DNA of 64,000 nucleotides from Pomacea canaliculata (lineage: Eukaryota; Mollusca; Gastropoda; Architaenioglossa; Ampullariidae). Both the position numbers and the translations under genes were made by a program. Positions 1 to 10,344 of the stretch are shown piece by piece; position 1 is the first letter of the stretch; each line of letters opens with the position of its first letter. The stretch lies in contig NC_037590.1 of the NCBI RefSeq assembly GCF_003073045.1, positions 13,230,311-13,294,310 on the forward strand, read 5' to 3'. The notes under the pieces are model-generated. The model saw only the letters and a list, made by a program, of their open reading frames with translations, made no database searches and was not told the DNA's origin.

Positions 1-877
1 TAAAAATGACCGGGTCTGGGCATAGTGCGTGTAAAAATGTCCGGGCAAAGTACGTGTAAAAATGACCGGGTATAGTGCGTGTAAAAATGTCCAGGTCTGG
101 GCATAGTGCGTGTAAAATGTCCGGGTCCGGGCATAGTGCGTGTAAAAATGACCGGGCAAAGTGCGTGTAGAAATGACCGGGCATAGTGCGTGTAAAAATG
201 ACCGGGCATAGTGCGTGTAAAATGTCCGGGCTTAGTGCGTGTAAAAATGACCGGGCAAAGTGCGTGTAAAAATGACCGGCATAGTGCGTGTAAAAATGAC
301 CGGGCAAAAGTGCGTGTAAAAATGACCGGGCATAGTGCGTGTAAAAATGTCCGGGTCCGGGCATAGTGCGAGTAAAAATGACCGGGCATAGTGCGTGTAA
401 AATGACCGCGCATAGTGCGTGTAAAAATGACCGGGCATAGTGCGTGTAAAAATGACCGGCAAAGTGCGTGTAAAATGACCGGGCATAGTGCGTGTAAAAA
501 TGTCCGGGTCTGGGCATAGTGCGTGTAAAAATGTCCGGGTCCGGCATAGTGCGTGTAAAAATGACGGGCAAAGTGCGTGTAAAAATGACCGGGCATATGC
601 GTGTAAAAATGACCGGCATAGTGCGTGTAAAAATGACCGGGCATAGTGCGTGTAAAAATGTCCGGGCATAGTGCGTGTAAAAATGACCGGGTCCGGCATA
701 GTGCGTGTAAAAATGTCCGGGCAAAGTGCGTGTAAAAATGACCGGGCATAGTGCGTGTAAAAATGTCCGGGCATAGTGCGTGTAAAAATGTCCGGGCATA
801 GTGCTTGTAAAAATGTCCGGGCATAGTGCGTGTAAAAATATCCAGGCAAAGTGCGTGTAAAAATGTCCGGCATAGAG
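1..877. repeat. 25-bp minisatellite array, block 1
   Basis: Head-to-tail units of about 25 bp beginning TGTAAAAATG and ending CATAGTGCG or CAAAGTGCG. The main variants are 'ACCGGG' or 'TCCGGG' in the middle, and 31-bp units in which a TCTGGG/TCCGGG hexamer is added. The minus strand is free of stops for long stretches in all three frames because 25 is 1 modulo 3. The result is a 25-residue periodic peptide (MPGHFYTHYAR then SFLHALCPVIFTRT). There are no introns, no signal of a gene and no codon bias apart from the repeat, so I treat it as non-coding satellite. Confidence 0.95.
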
Positions 878-1286
878 CAAGATAGAATGTCTGGGTAGTT
901 CTAATTGTCCGGGTATGGTCTGCGCATGCGCATGAAGCGAAACTTTGGAACACATGTCCCAGCAGAGAATGTTAATAAATGGGATTTCTGGAATGAAAGC
1001 TTTAGCTGATGCATCACCAGAAAATTGCATGTGACTGCTACACCTGTTTATTTTGAGTAATGAAAAAATGATAAAGGTCCTTAACAACAACAACAACTAC
1101 AACGACGACGACAACAACAACAATAACAATAACAATAATACGAATATAAACTAATACTACACAGCATCATGATCAAGATGGATAGCATACTCTGCACAGA
1201 CCATCAATAATATAAGAAAGAGAACAGGGAGCGGCCAGTGACGTACATATCGGGACTACGAACAACATAAAGATGAGGTACAAGTT
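878..1286. repeat. Satellite spacer segment (one copy of the 570-bp unit core)
   Basis: This stretch interrupts the minisatellite and matches the non-minisatellite part of the units at 10.2-16.6 kb. Shared landmarks in order are GAAGCGAAACTTTGGAACAC, GTTAATAAATGGGATTTC, GCATGTGACTGCTACACC, an (AAC)n/(ACG)n microsatellite, CATGATCAAGATGGA, and a segment ending AAAGATGAGGTACAAG. It shows that the simple 25-bp array and the higher-order array share an origin. No coding potential was seen. Confidence 0.85.
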
Positions 1287-3850
1287 GTAAAAATGTCCGG
1301 GCATAGTGCGTGTAAAAATGACCGGGCATAGTGCGTGTAAAAATGTCCGGGTCTGGGCATAGTGCGTGTAAAAATGTCCGGGTCTGGGCATAGTGCGTGT
1401 AAAAATGACCGGGCATAGTGCGTGTAAAAATGTCCGGGTCCGGGCATAGTGCGTGTAAAAATGACCGGGTCTGGGCATAGTGCGTGTAAAAATGTCGTGC
1501 AAAGTGCGTGTAAAAATGACCGGCATAGTGCGTGTAAAAAATGTCCGGGTCTGGGCATAGTGCGTGTAAAAATGTCCGGGTCTGGGCATAGTGTGTGTAA
1601 AAATGACCGGGCATAGTGCGTGTAAAAATGTCCGGGTCGGGCATAGTGCGTGTAAAAATGACCGGTCTGGGCATAGTGTGTGTAAAAATGTCCGGCAAAG
1701 TGCGTGTAAAAATGACCGGGCATAGTGCGTGTAAAAATGTCCGGGTCTGGGCATAGTGCGTGTAAAAATGTCCGGTCTGGGCATAGTGCGTGTAAAAATG
1801 TCCGGGTCTGGGCATAGTGCGTGTAAAAATGACCGGGCATAGTGCGTGTAAAAATGTCCGGGTCCGGGCATAGTGCGTGTAAAAATGACCGGGTCTGGGC
1901 ATAGTGCGTGTAAAAATGTCCGGGCAAAGTGCGTGTAAAAATGAAAGGGCATAGTGCGTGTAAAAATGTCCGGGTCCGGGCATAGTGCGTGTAAAAATGA
2001 CCGGGCATAGTGCGTGTAAAAATGACCGGGTATAGTGCGTGTAAAAATGACCGGGTCCGGGCATAGTGCGTGTAAAAATGACCGGGCATAGTGCGTGTAA
2101 AAATGTCCGGGCAAAGTGCGTGTAAAAATGACCGGGCATAGTGCGTGTAAAAATGACCGGGCATAATGCGTGTAAAAATTTCCGGGCATAGTGCGTGTAA
2201 AAATGACCGGGCATAGTGCGTGTAAAAATGTCCGGGCATAGTGCGTGTAAAAATGACCGGGTCCGGGCATAGTGCGTGTGAAAATGACCGGGTCTGGGCA
2301 TAGTGCGTGTAAAAATGTCCGGACATAGTGCGTGTAAAAATGACCGGGTCCGGGCATAGTGCGTGTAAAAATGACCGGGTCTGGGCATAGTGCGTGTAAA
2401 AATGTCCGGGCAAAGTGCGTGTAAAAATGACCGGGCATAGTGCGTGTAAAAATGTCCGGGTCTGGGCATAGTGCGTGTAAAAATGTCCGGGTCCGGCATA
2501 GTGCGTGTAAAATGACCGGGCAAAGTGCGTGAAAATGACCGGGCATAGTGCGTGTAAAAATGACCGGGCATAGTGCGTGTAAAAATGACCGGGCATAGTG
2601 CGTGTAAAAATGACCGGGCATAGTGCGTGTAAAAATGTCCGGGCATAGTGCGTGTAAAAATGACTGGGCATAGTGCGTGTAAAAATGTCCGGGCATAGTG
2701 CGTGTAAAAATGACCGGGCATAGTGCGTGTAAAAATGTCCGGGTCTGGGCATAGTGCGTGTAAAAATGACCGGTCCGGGTATAGTGCGTGTAAAAATGAC
2801 CGGGTCCGGGCATAGTGCGTGTAAAAATGACCGGGCATAGTGCGTGTAAAAATGTCCGGGCAAGTGCGTGTAAAAATGACCGGGCATAGTGCGTGTAAAA
2901 ATTTCCGGTCCGGCATAGTGCGTGTAAAAATGACCGGGCATAGTGCGTGTAAAAATGACCGGGTCTGGGCATAGTGCGTGTAAAAATGTCCGGGTCCGGC
3001 ATAGTGCGTGTAAAAATGACCGGGCAAAGTGCGTGTAAAAATGACCGGGCATAGTGCGTGTAAAAATGACCGGGCAAAGTGCGTGTAAAAATGACCGGCA
3101 TAGTGCGTGTAAAAATGTCCGGGCAAAGTGCGTGTAAAAATGACCGGGCATAGTGCGTGTAAAAATTTCCGGGTCCGGGCATAGTGCGTGTAAAAATGTC
3201 CGGGTCCGGGCATAGTGCTAGTAAAAATGACCGGGCACAGTGCGTGTAAAAATGACGGGCACAGTGCGGTGTAAAAATGACCGGGCACAGTGCGTGTAAA
3301 ATGACCGGGCACAGTGCGTGTAAAAATGACCGGGCAAAGTGCGTGTAAAAAATGACCGGGCATAGTGCGTGTAAAAATACGGGCAGAGTGCGTGTAAAAA
3401 TGACCGGGCACAGTGCGTTTAAAAATGACCGGGCACAGTGCGTGTAAAAATGACCGGGCACAGTGCGTGTAAAAATGACCGGGCACAGTGCGTGTAAAAA
3501 TGACCGGGCACAGTGCGTTTAAAAATGACCGGGCACAGTGCGTGTAAAAATGACCGGGCACAGTGCGTGTAAAAATGACCGGGCACAGTGCGTGTAAAAA
3601 TGACCGGGCATAGTGCGTGTAAAATGACCGGGCACAGTGCGTGTAAAAATGACCGGGCACAGTGCGTGTAAAAATGACCGGGCACAGTGCGTGTAAAAAT
3701 GACCGGGCACAGTGCGTGTAAAAATGACCGGGCAAAGTGCGTGTAAAAATGACCGGGCATAGTGCGTGTAAAAAGGACTGGTCATAGTGCGTGTAAAAAT
3801 GGCCGGGCAAAGTGCGTGTAAAATAAGTCCGGACATAGTACGTGTAAAAA
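1287..3850. repeat. 25-bp minisatellite array, block 2
   Basis: About 95-100 units of the same 25/31-bp family. From about 3,230 to 3,720 the units change to a CACAGTGCG-ending subtype almost without exception, so a local subfamily has been homogenised. Hexamer-expanded 31-bp units are common before 3,210 and absent after. Long minus-strand open frames here are repeat artefacts, since stops are absent from the unit in all three frames. Confidence 0.95.
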
Positions 3851-3941
3851 TGTTGTCAGACTTACAAATGTCATGATATGTCGTCCACAGTCTTTCTGGT
3901 AGAAATTTTGCGTACGATAGCCTTTGGAGCTTTGTTTTGTT

Positions 3942-4151
3942 CTAACTTACTCTCTTTCTTTGGCGTCGCTTGTCAAGTCTCACTTTCCGTCGATTTACTG
4001 TACAGGTTATGAGTGATTCCTGCTTTAGCTTTTTATGTAATTCATCAGCAACATTTTTCTCAACAGCTTTGTTGCTGTAGATCTTCATTTGTGTAACAGT
4101 GTTGTAGGTGCTGGTATATTTTACTTTGTATTTAACTCTTGCCTTGCACAT
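3942..4151 (-). other. Unassigned 69-codon open frame beside integrase-gene fragment
   Basis: A lysine/arginine-rich open frame (starts MCKARVKYKVKYTST) lying head-to-head with the integrase-gene fragment that begins near 4,209. A related sequence lies in the matching place at about 32,480-32,720 on the plus strand, but there it is interrupted by stops. It therefore belongs to the dispersed integrase-gene repeat unit. It may be 5' flank or a divergent short gene. I do not recognise a domain and give little weight to coding. Confidence 0.2.
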
Positions 4152-4208
4152 GATTAGTTAATTACTTACTATTGTGATTCCACGTTACTAACAAACTTCA
4201 GTGGAAGT

Positions 4209-4583
4209 TCTCCAGTATTTGTTCCAGCAGCATTAATGGAAGTCGCGAGAGATTGGAGAAAAACAGGCTTGAAATCGAGCATATATGCACATACATGTCA
4301 GCCGTTAAATATTGGGAAGGTGCAGTTGAAACGGATAAAAAGAGAATACGGAGGGCATCAAAGAAACACATTTTGGAAAGTGAGTTTTTTGGTTTTACTC
4401 CATTTTGTTGTCATGTGCCTCAATAGAAATTACAAACTTATGTAATTGGTAGGCCAGCTTGTGTGTTTTATAAACTTGCAAGGCAAGTATGCATGTCAGT
4501 TTCATGTGTGTTTTAAAGTTCGTGTATAGGTGCAACATAGCTTTTTAACTGTTGCTAAGCCCATTCACAGAAGTCTGTTATCT
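4209..4583 (+). pseudogene. 5' fragment of intron-containing integrase gene (copy 2)
   Basis: Reverse-complement match to the first exon, first intron and start of exon 2 of the gene at 29.6-32.4 kb. The exon-1 donor is conserved (GGAAA then GTGAGT at 4,380) and the exon-2 acceptor TTCACAG ends at 4,570. Only about 14 bases of exon 2 remain before the sequence switches at about 4,584 into the cysteine-rich gene region. The best open frame (from 4,236) does not keep the frame of the 32.4-kb copy, so this copy is broken both by indels and by truncation. Confidence 0.7.
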
Positions 4584-4882
4584 GAGATCGCTGTGGGGGA
4601 GATGCTGTGCACCGTGTGTTAAGTAGACTGCCCTCGTCCGTCTCCTCCAGGTCCTTGTCTGTCTGTGTGACGTGTCTGTACAGTTCCCAGGAAACCAAGT
4701 CTCTCTGTGTGACGTGATGGTTACATCGGCCACAACACAGGGTGTTTCCAAGACAGAGGTTATACTGTCATGAAAAGTGTGTTTTATTTGTCTGTTGGCA
4801 AGAAATGCGCGTTTGACCTGTGTGTACTAAGGTGAGCTTGTCCTGCCTCTGTTGGCACCAAGAGTCTTTGCTGTGCTTGCAG

Positions 4883-5043
4883 TAAACTGTACCGAGGGCA
4901 CACGCATCAACTACGGCAAGAGAATCTGGGAAGAGTGCCCTCTGGGACCTACCAGGACGAACCTTACCAGACAAGCTGTAAGAACTGTTCCGCAGGAATG
5001 AGTACAAGTACCAATGGCACGAGACTGGCCTCGGACTGTGAGA
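4883..5043 (+). CDS. Cysteine-rich extracellular gene, exon A (GCC2/GCC3-like)
   Basis: Acceptor CTTGCAG before 4,883 and donor GTAAGT at 5,044. The translation has the spacing of a GCC2/GCC3 (ephrin-receptor-like) module: NCTEGTRINYGKR, then CPSGTYQDEPYQTSCKNC, then GMSTSTNGT and a closing DC. The exon is 161 nt, one short of the multiple of three expected for a phase 1-1 module. Accordingly the reading frame must shift near 4,935-4,945, at the CCCTCTGGGACC stretch. Either a base was lost in the assembly or the gene is decaying. Known family members are secreted or membrane proteins with disulfide-bonded modules. The upstream exons are not certain; a weak candidate lies at about 4,650-4,757. 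Confidence 0.6.
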
Positions 5044-5430
5044 GTAAGTATACTTGTGCCTAGGATTGAAAAACTGTGCACCTCTGCACTAGTCAAATGT
5101 TTCTGGACATGAAAAGTCAACGCAGGCAAAAGGTAAAACCAGGAGAAGACTAAACAGACATAGGTCACAAAGTTGTAGATTCTGACGAGAAAAAAGAAGA
5201 CGTGCCTTGACATTTAATGCATCCTTCACACTGCAATTCTGCCCAATGTTCTCTTTTATCTTTCAGTGGTTTTCTTCCTGTACTGTTAGTTTCTTTCATC
5301 TGTTCCTTTTCTTAAAATGCACGCAATCTACATACGGTATACATTCAAGAAAACCTTCAATGAGGGAGTAGGTTGTCTCATGTCGCCAATGAAAGGTTTT
5401 CATGCTGACCTTCACCCCTGGGTCTCGCAG

Positions 5431-5602
5431 CGTTTTGCCAGATTGGCTTTGAGAAGAACTCGGTGACAGACACGTGTGATGAATGCCAGAGAGGCTTCTA
5501 CAAAAATAACAACAGCTACCTGCTCATGGACTGCATTCTTGTGTCCCACGGACTATGCCACGCTCAACAACGGGTCGAGCCAGGTGTCGGACTGCATTGT
5601 TC
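5431..5602 (+). CDS. Cysteine-rich extracellular gene, exon B
   Basis: Acceptor GGTCTCGCAG ends at 5,430 and donor GTAAGT starts at 5,603. It begins in phase 1 as FCQIGFEKNSVTDTCDEC, then QRGFYKNNN, and after a one-base frame change ends CPTDYATLNNGSSQVSDC, again the cysteine pattern of a GCC2/GCC3 module. The length is 172 nt, one more than a multiple of three, and the same 172 nt is found in the inverted copy at 35,313-35,484. The shift was therefore present before the duplication, or both were assembled from the same reads. Confidence 0.6.
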
Positions 5603-6086
5603 GTAAGTGACTCCGCCAGTACGTCACCTGCTTGACCCTTGAACTCTCCAACAGTGACGTACTGAGTTACAACAGCATCAACACGTACAAGCACATGAAA
5701 TGAGCTTTCCGCTTACTAATTATTTTCTGGAAGGTACTTGCTGCCTGATACTGTGTTGATTTGAATTTCAGTTGGGAAGACATGGAAGTCTACGCTGCAA
5801 AACAAAAACATAATACAACGTTTGTCAATCTCGTGTAGCAGCTTTTGTGATTTCTACTAAGATAACTCAAAATTTGAAACAAGTAGCTGAAAAGAAAAGC
5901 TGTCGAGAAAAAGTATTTTCCCTCCTTCACTATAGGTCTCACTATTACGGCAATCTCCATTTCGCACCTGTAATTTCGTTCCCATGTCCATTGCACCACA
6001 GACTCTCAGCGCGTGCAAGCACCTCTAGAGGCTTCGCGTGACGCAGTGTGTCACGTGACTAAATGCACCCTTGTGTGTATGTGCAG

Positions 6087-6204
6087 GTAACTGCAGCCCG
6101 GGCCAGTACATACCTATGGGAGGCAGCAACTGCAACCTGTGTGACTACGGCCTGTACCAGCCCTACTGGTGGCAGTCACACAGTGTCTCAAGCGTGCGAA
6201 GCAG
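6087..6204 (+). CDS. Cysteine-rich extracellular gene, exon C (3' end unclear)
   Basis: The acceptor is TATGTGCAG before 6,087. The exon joins exon B in phase 1 and reads NCSPGQYIPMGGSNCNLC, then DYGLYQPYWWQ, the opening of another GCC2/GCC3 module. The second half, with the expected final cysteines, is missing. The only candidate donor is a weak GTTCGT at 6,205, which would give a 118-nt exon, not a multiple of three. The sequence that follows is unlike the gene and leads to the hAT element and LINE, so the exon may have been cut by transposon activity. Confidence 0.5.
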
Positions 6205-6435
6205 GTTCGTTTCCCAGCTCGAGTGTCTGTGAGTGTCGGCCATCCACATCACCCGCTCTCTCTTCCCGTATCACCAAACATAACAATAATGAATATTAAC
6301 ATTTGTACAGCGCTAATTGCCCGCTGATTTATTGCACTAGCAACTCCATTGACACACTCACACAACACAAGCACCATGCTCAGTGTCCAACAGATGGCGT
6401 GTGTTACTGTCTGTTATTGTGCTATTGTGTTAGTG

Positions 6436-6737
6436 CAGTGGTTCTCAAAGCGTTTCAGACCGCGGACCACTTTACTTAAGTAAAAACTATGGCGGACCAC
6501 CAAGGCCTAAAAGTCAGTCTGTACTATGAATTTCAAATTTAAATTGCCGCATTTGTTTCATTTTAATTCAAAACTAAATGTCCTTTTGTAAAAGTAATAT
6601 AGTAATAAGATGACATAAAACTACGTACACCTCGTTCTTTGTAATTAAAATGTTAATGCGAGGAATGCATCACTTTAAACATCACTTTGCTGACATATGA
6701 CGACTGTCAGCCGCGGACCACACTTTGAGAACCACTG
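6436..6737. mobile_element. hAT-type non-autonomous element (302 bp), left copy
   Basis: Terminal inverted repeats start CAGTGGTTCTCAAAG and end CTTTGAGAACCACTG, followed inward by a shared GACCGCGGACCAC / GCCGCGGACCAC block. It is flanked by a perfect 8-bp direct repeat TGTTAGTG (6,428-6,435 and 6,738-6,745), the standard hAT target duplication. The interior is AT-rich with no transposase. The same element with the same target duplication is at 34,160-34,461. Confidence 0.93.
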
Positions 6738-6764
6738 TGTTAGTGTATGTTAGTCACGCATGCT

Positions 6765-7486
6765 CAAAGGCTTATGGAATGGAGACCAACATGGAGAAGA
6801 GCAAGGTCATGGTGAACAGCACTGGAAAAGAAAAGGCAGAAATCAGCTTGGACGGGCAGAAATTGGAAGAGGTAGAGTCCTTCAAGTATCTCGGCTCGAT
6901 TCTCACCAAGAACGGGCTTAGTACAGATGATATTCGTTCACGCATTACGGCCGCAATAGCGGCCCTGATGAGATTACATAAAGTGTGGGATAGCAATAAG
7001 ATATTCCAAACCAAATTCGTTCTGTATAAGTCTCTGGTCATAGCAGTTTTTCTATACGGATGTGAGACATGGACATTGCATCGAACGCATGAGCAATGCA
7101 TCCAATCGTTCGAAATGCGATGTTTCAGACGAATGTTGCGTATCTCCTACAGAGAGGAGAAAACAAACGAATGTGTACGAAACCTGGTTCGTAGCTTGGT
7201 GGGACCCCAGGAGTCACTCCTCACGGTCGTGAAAGGTCGGAAAGTAAAATAGTTCGGCCACATAATCAGGCATGGCGGAATTCCAAAAGTCGCAACGCGA
7301 GGCCTGGTGGAGGGCAGTAAAAGGGCAGGTGGGCAAAAGATTACTTGGGCGAGTAATGTCAAAAAGTGGACAGGTCGTTACCTCCAGGAGATGTGCAGAA
7401 TGGCGCAGGACCGGGGTCAGTGGCGTGGTTTCGTTAAACGACAGAACTTCATAGTTTCGCCTACGACAGGTCGGAGCGGGACCTAA
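6765..7486 (+). mobile_element. 5'-truncated LINE, reverse transcriptase C-terminal part (RTE/BovB-like)
   Basis: The translation starts in the thumb region (AYGMETNMEKSKVMVN), then VESFKYLGSILTKNG, DIRSRITAAIAAL, FLYGCETWTL, SFEMRCFRRMLRISY and a C-terminal GHIIRHGGIPKVATRGL stretch ending at TAA 7,484-7,486. The catalytic part with the YxDD box is absent. A TAG at 7,249-7,251 replaces the tryptophan expected after GRKVK; downstream codons stay in frame for about 80 residues, so this is a simple nonsense change. It is inserted in the cysteine-rich gene between exons C and D, just after the hAT element. Confidence 0.88.
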
Positions 7487-7741
7487 CAGCTCCACAGATA
7501 CTATGACAGCCTGTCTTGGTCCTCGCCGTATGTTAGTGATATGCAAGGCAGACAGGATGAGTTTTCAACTCCAAGTAGGAGTAAGGACATCATAAAGCAT
7601 TGTCGCAAACTTTGTGTCTAACACAACAGCAATCGCTACGCGCGCGTACTCTGTCTCAGTTAAGGTTTTCCCCCTGTCCGTCCGTCCGTCCGTCCGTCCG
7701 TCTGAAGATAAGGATGATGAAGTCACGTGTTCATGTTTCAG

Positions 7742-7912
7742 TGGACTGTCCCGCTGGTCAGCAGTTACTGGAGAATGAGACAAGGTGCGAGAAGTGTCCA
7801 ATCGGCTTCTACAACACTGACCTCAACCCGGAAAGCTCTACGTGCGTCTTGCGTAACCTTGACCTGATCACTCCTTCCACCGGGTCAACTTCGGAACGGG
7901 ACTGTACCATAC
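7742..7912 (+). CDS. Cysteine-rich extracellular gene, exon D (intact GCC2/GCC3 module)
   Basis: Acceptor GTTTCAG ends at 7,741 and donor GTAAGC starts at 7,913. At 171 nt it is a clean phase 1-1 exon and the best preserved one. It reads DCPAGQQLLENETRCEKC, then PIGFYNTDLNPESSTCV, then STGSTSERDCT, which is a full GCC2/GCC3 pattern (CPxG, CxxC, GxY, final DC). It lies beyond the end of the inverted duplication, so only the left locus has it. The known role of such modules is structural, in secreted or membrane proteins; the ligand is unknown. Confidence 0.75.
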
Positions 7913-8328
7913 GTAAGCAGTCTTAAGTTTGCTTTGCGTCGTCCAAAAGACAAATAGAGGAAAAAAAAATTGTCATCAGCCTGTTCATCGAATTTCGTCT
8001 ATTTGTTTGTTCCTCGTAACACCTTGCTTCTTAGCCTCACACAATGTGCTGCCCACGACGATAGAGCTTTTTTTTTTTTTGTTCGTCTCGATTATTTCAC
8101 CGAACTAATTTCAATGATCTGAAGTAAAATGTCACTGCAGATGGCGAAAGCTAGTCAGATGTTATATGGGAAATCATTTTGACCCTGGGTGGCTTCATGT
8201 AGACTAGACTAATGGTCACATGTTCCGGTTGTACAATTTTCACTTAGTACCGGGTTGGCCTGTTTAACACGAGACTGATGTTTACATTCATGTAGCTACA
8301 TACAATGGACATGTTTCTAACATTGCAG

Positions 8329-8357
8329 ATGGAGACCCCGCTGTGTACAAGGCCTGA
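8329..8357 (+). CDS. Cysteine-rich gene, short terminal exon 1
   Basis: Acceptor ACATTGCAG ends at 8,328. Joined to exon D in phase 1 it adds HGDPAVYKA and a TGA at 8,355-8,357. No membrane segment is encoded, so this splice form would be secreted. Support is the acceptor plus phase agreement only. Confidence 0.4.
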
Positions 8358-8523
8358 TACCCGCCTCACAAGAAGAATAATTAACCAAAGTCCATGTAGA
8401 CCCGAGTGGACTGTAGTGTCCGACTGAGGCGAGGATTTTTACTGTCTTTGAGTCATGTGCAAGATGCTACAACCCACCATCCATGCTTCAACTGACTTGT
8501 ATCATAGTTGTGACTGCTTGCAG

Positions 8524-8606
8524 ATGGTCCTGTGTGCAAGTCATCAAGTGGTGTCTTCTCAATCTTGTCACCGACACCATGTTTGACATCATCTACATCA
8601 CGATGA
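8524..8606 (+). CDS. Cysteine-rich gene, alternative terminal exon 2
   Basis: Acceptor GCTTGCAG ends at 8,523. The first bases resemble terminal exon 1 (ATGG..CC..TGTGT.CAAG), suggesting exon duplication. In the same phase it reads HGPVCKSSSGVFSIL and on to TGA at 8,604-8,606. It could be mutually exclusive with the exon at 8,329, or one of the two could be unused. Confidence 0.35.
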
Positions 8607-10214
8607 GCCTAACAGTGGCACTGTCAGCTATGCCAAATATTGGAATAGTTCGTTGATAAATGTCAGTGAAAAGTTGAATTTAAAAGATCGGAGCCTATAC
8701 GATCATACGATCTGCCTCCAGACATACGATCTGCCTGCAGAGGATGTAATGACAGTACATTGTTCTTTAAACTTGTATTCACACCATGTTCACCTTTCTG
8801 CACCACAAGGTTCGTGTCATTCTTTCGCCGAAAATGTGACTTTCATGGAATGACTAGAAGGTATTTTTATTTTGTATGTTTGGCATAAACTGAAGTGTAC
8901 ATATATATGGTATTGGAAATGATAGCTTGAACTTTACTTCAGTTTATTCAGTCAAAACATTTACAATTCATCCCTAGCTTTCACTGTTGCTCTATCCAAC
9001 ACACTCGCAATTAATCTTCACAAAACTTCAGACTTTCTGACCTCCTGGTGCGTATACAATGCTTTGACAGAAAATCCGAATGTCTTATGTAAAACATGGA
9101 AATAACGGGCAGTTCACTGCCACTGTGACACCTGCCAAGGTACCAACAACTTTGTTCGCTGTGGTAAAAGCTCTTCCTTCACCGCGGGTAGAAGAGCCGT
9201 TGTCATCTAACAAGAATATACTTTCAAATCCAAACTAACTGAATGTTGTCAGTTGAGCTAACAGACGATCAAACGAGTCAGTGAATATGTGAGTTTAAAA
9301 AAGACTTTCCTTTCTATTTCTGTATTCGATTAAAATTGCAAACGGTTTGAAAATTAACGGATTAAAGTTAGAATATATTGGATATAATCAATGTGTTTAT
9401 CATTGCTTGGGATAGAAAGATAGCAAGTTGATGTGTGGGGGCAGGATGGAAGGGGTGATACAATCGTGAGATCAGTGTCTTAATGTTGTGAATGCGACTA
9501 GTCTGGCTCTCTCTACACTATTGCCTTCACACAGTCCACACTACAGTTGCAGTCTCATTCGTCGGTTCGGGTATTTTTCTCTGACTTGATGGTGACGCCT
9601 TCTGTGATTATATTGTGTAGTAACTCTAAGGCCAGGTTTAAATTGAAGCTGGAAAGGAAAAGATTTTTGCCCACCTACGGAACAAGAAGGTAAGCTAGTA
9701 GTTTAGATAAACTAATTTGAGAGTACGAGAATTAACTGCAGTTCACAGCCATCTGCTAACGCAGTTGCTCGTCTAATTAACAACATCTAAGCATTAACAA
9801 ACTGTCACACCGAGCTTGATATTACAATGCATTGAAAACCGCGAGAATACCATGCAGTGCATCTTACCGCCAAAAGAACCTGGACTTTATGAATGAATAA
9901 AATCTCCGCTAGGACACTGTGCAAGTGAATATGCTATTTCTCTACTAATAATAACACACAATACACACGTGGATCTATACGTGCATGCTCACGTCATGAA
10001 GTAGCCATACTCTCGGTGTACGGTCATCAGACGAGGAACAGAGTTGTCTAACTGGGATGTAGAGGAAGAATAGTTCCGAGAAATAATCAGGGCAGATGTT
10101 TGATTAATGCTTATGGAACAAATGTGTTTTTAGAGCACGTCTCAGGGATTCAATGGTAGGCATGAAATGAGAGAGTTCCACTGTTTTGTAGCACAATAAC
10201 TAAAACTCCAGGGG
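8607..10214. other. Intergenic, AT-rich, no feature seen
   Basis: No exon with conserved character, no repeat shared with other parts of the window and no RNA gene was recognised. Short open frames are random. The 3' UTR of the cysteine-rich gene probably lies at the start. Confidence 0.6.
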
Positions 10215-10294
10215 AGCATAGAGCACCACCAGTATATTGCATGTGACTGCTACACCTGTTTATTTTGAGTAATGCAAAAATGATAAAGGTCCTG

Positions 10295-10344
<50 letters not shown>

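Larger units (their letters stand above)
4585..7250. repeat. Left arm of 2.7-kb inverted duplication
   Basis: This segment recurs as its reverse complement at 33,653-36,335 with high identity (by eye, mostly single-base indels and a few substitutions). It starts at GAGATCGCTGTGGGGGAGAT and ends inside a LINE at GGTCGGAAAGTAAAATA. Gene exons, introns, the hAT element with its target duplication, and the truncated LINE are all included, so the copying happened after those insertions. Beyond 7,250 the left copy continues into more LINE and gene exons that the right copy lacks. Confidence 0.9.

Noticed and set aside
1173..3810. Very long minus-strand open frames (631-868 codons) with MPGHFYTHYAR-type repeats
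   Set aside because: The 25-bp unit lacks stops in all three minus-strand frames, so overlapping giant frames arise automatically. All three encode the same periodic peptide, and there is no splice, promoter or codon-use signal.
1..3850. CRISPR-like array of short repeats
   Set aside because: There are no unique spacers between repeats; units are contiguous near-identical copies and the context is eukaryotic.
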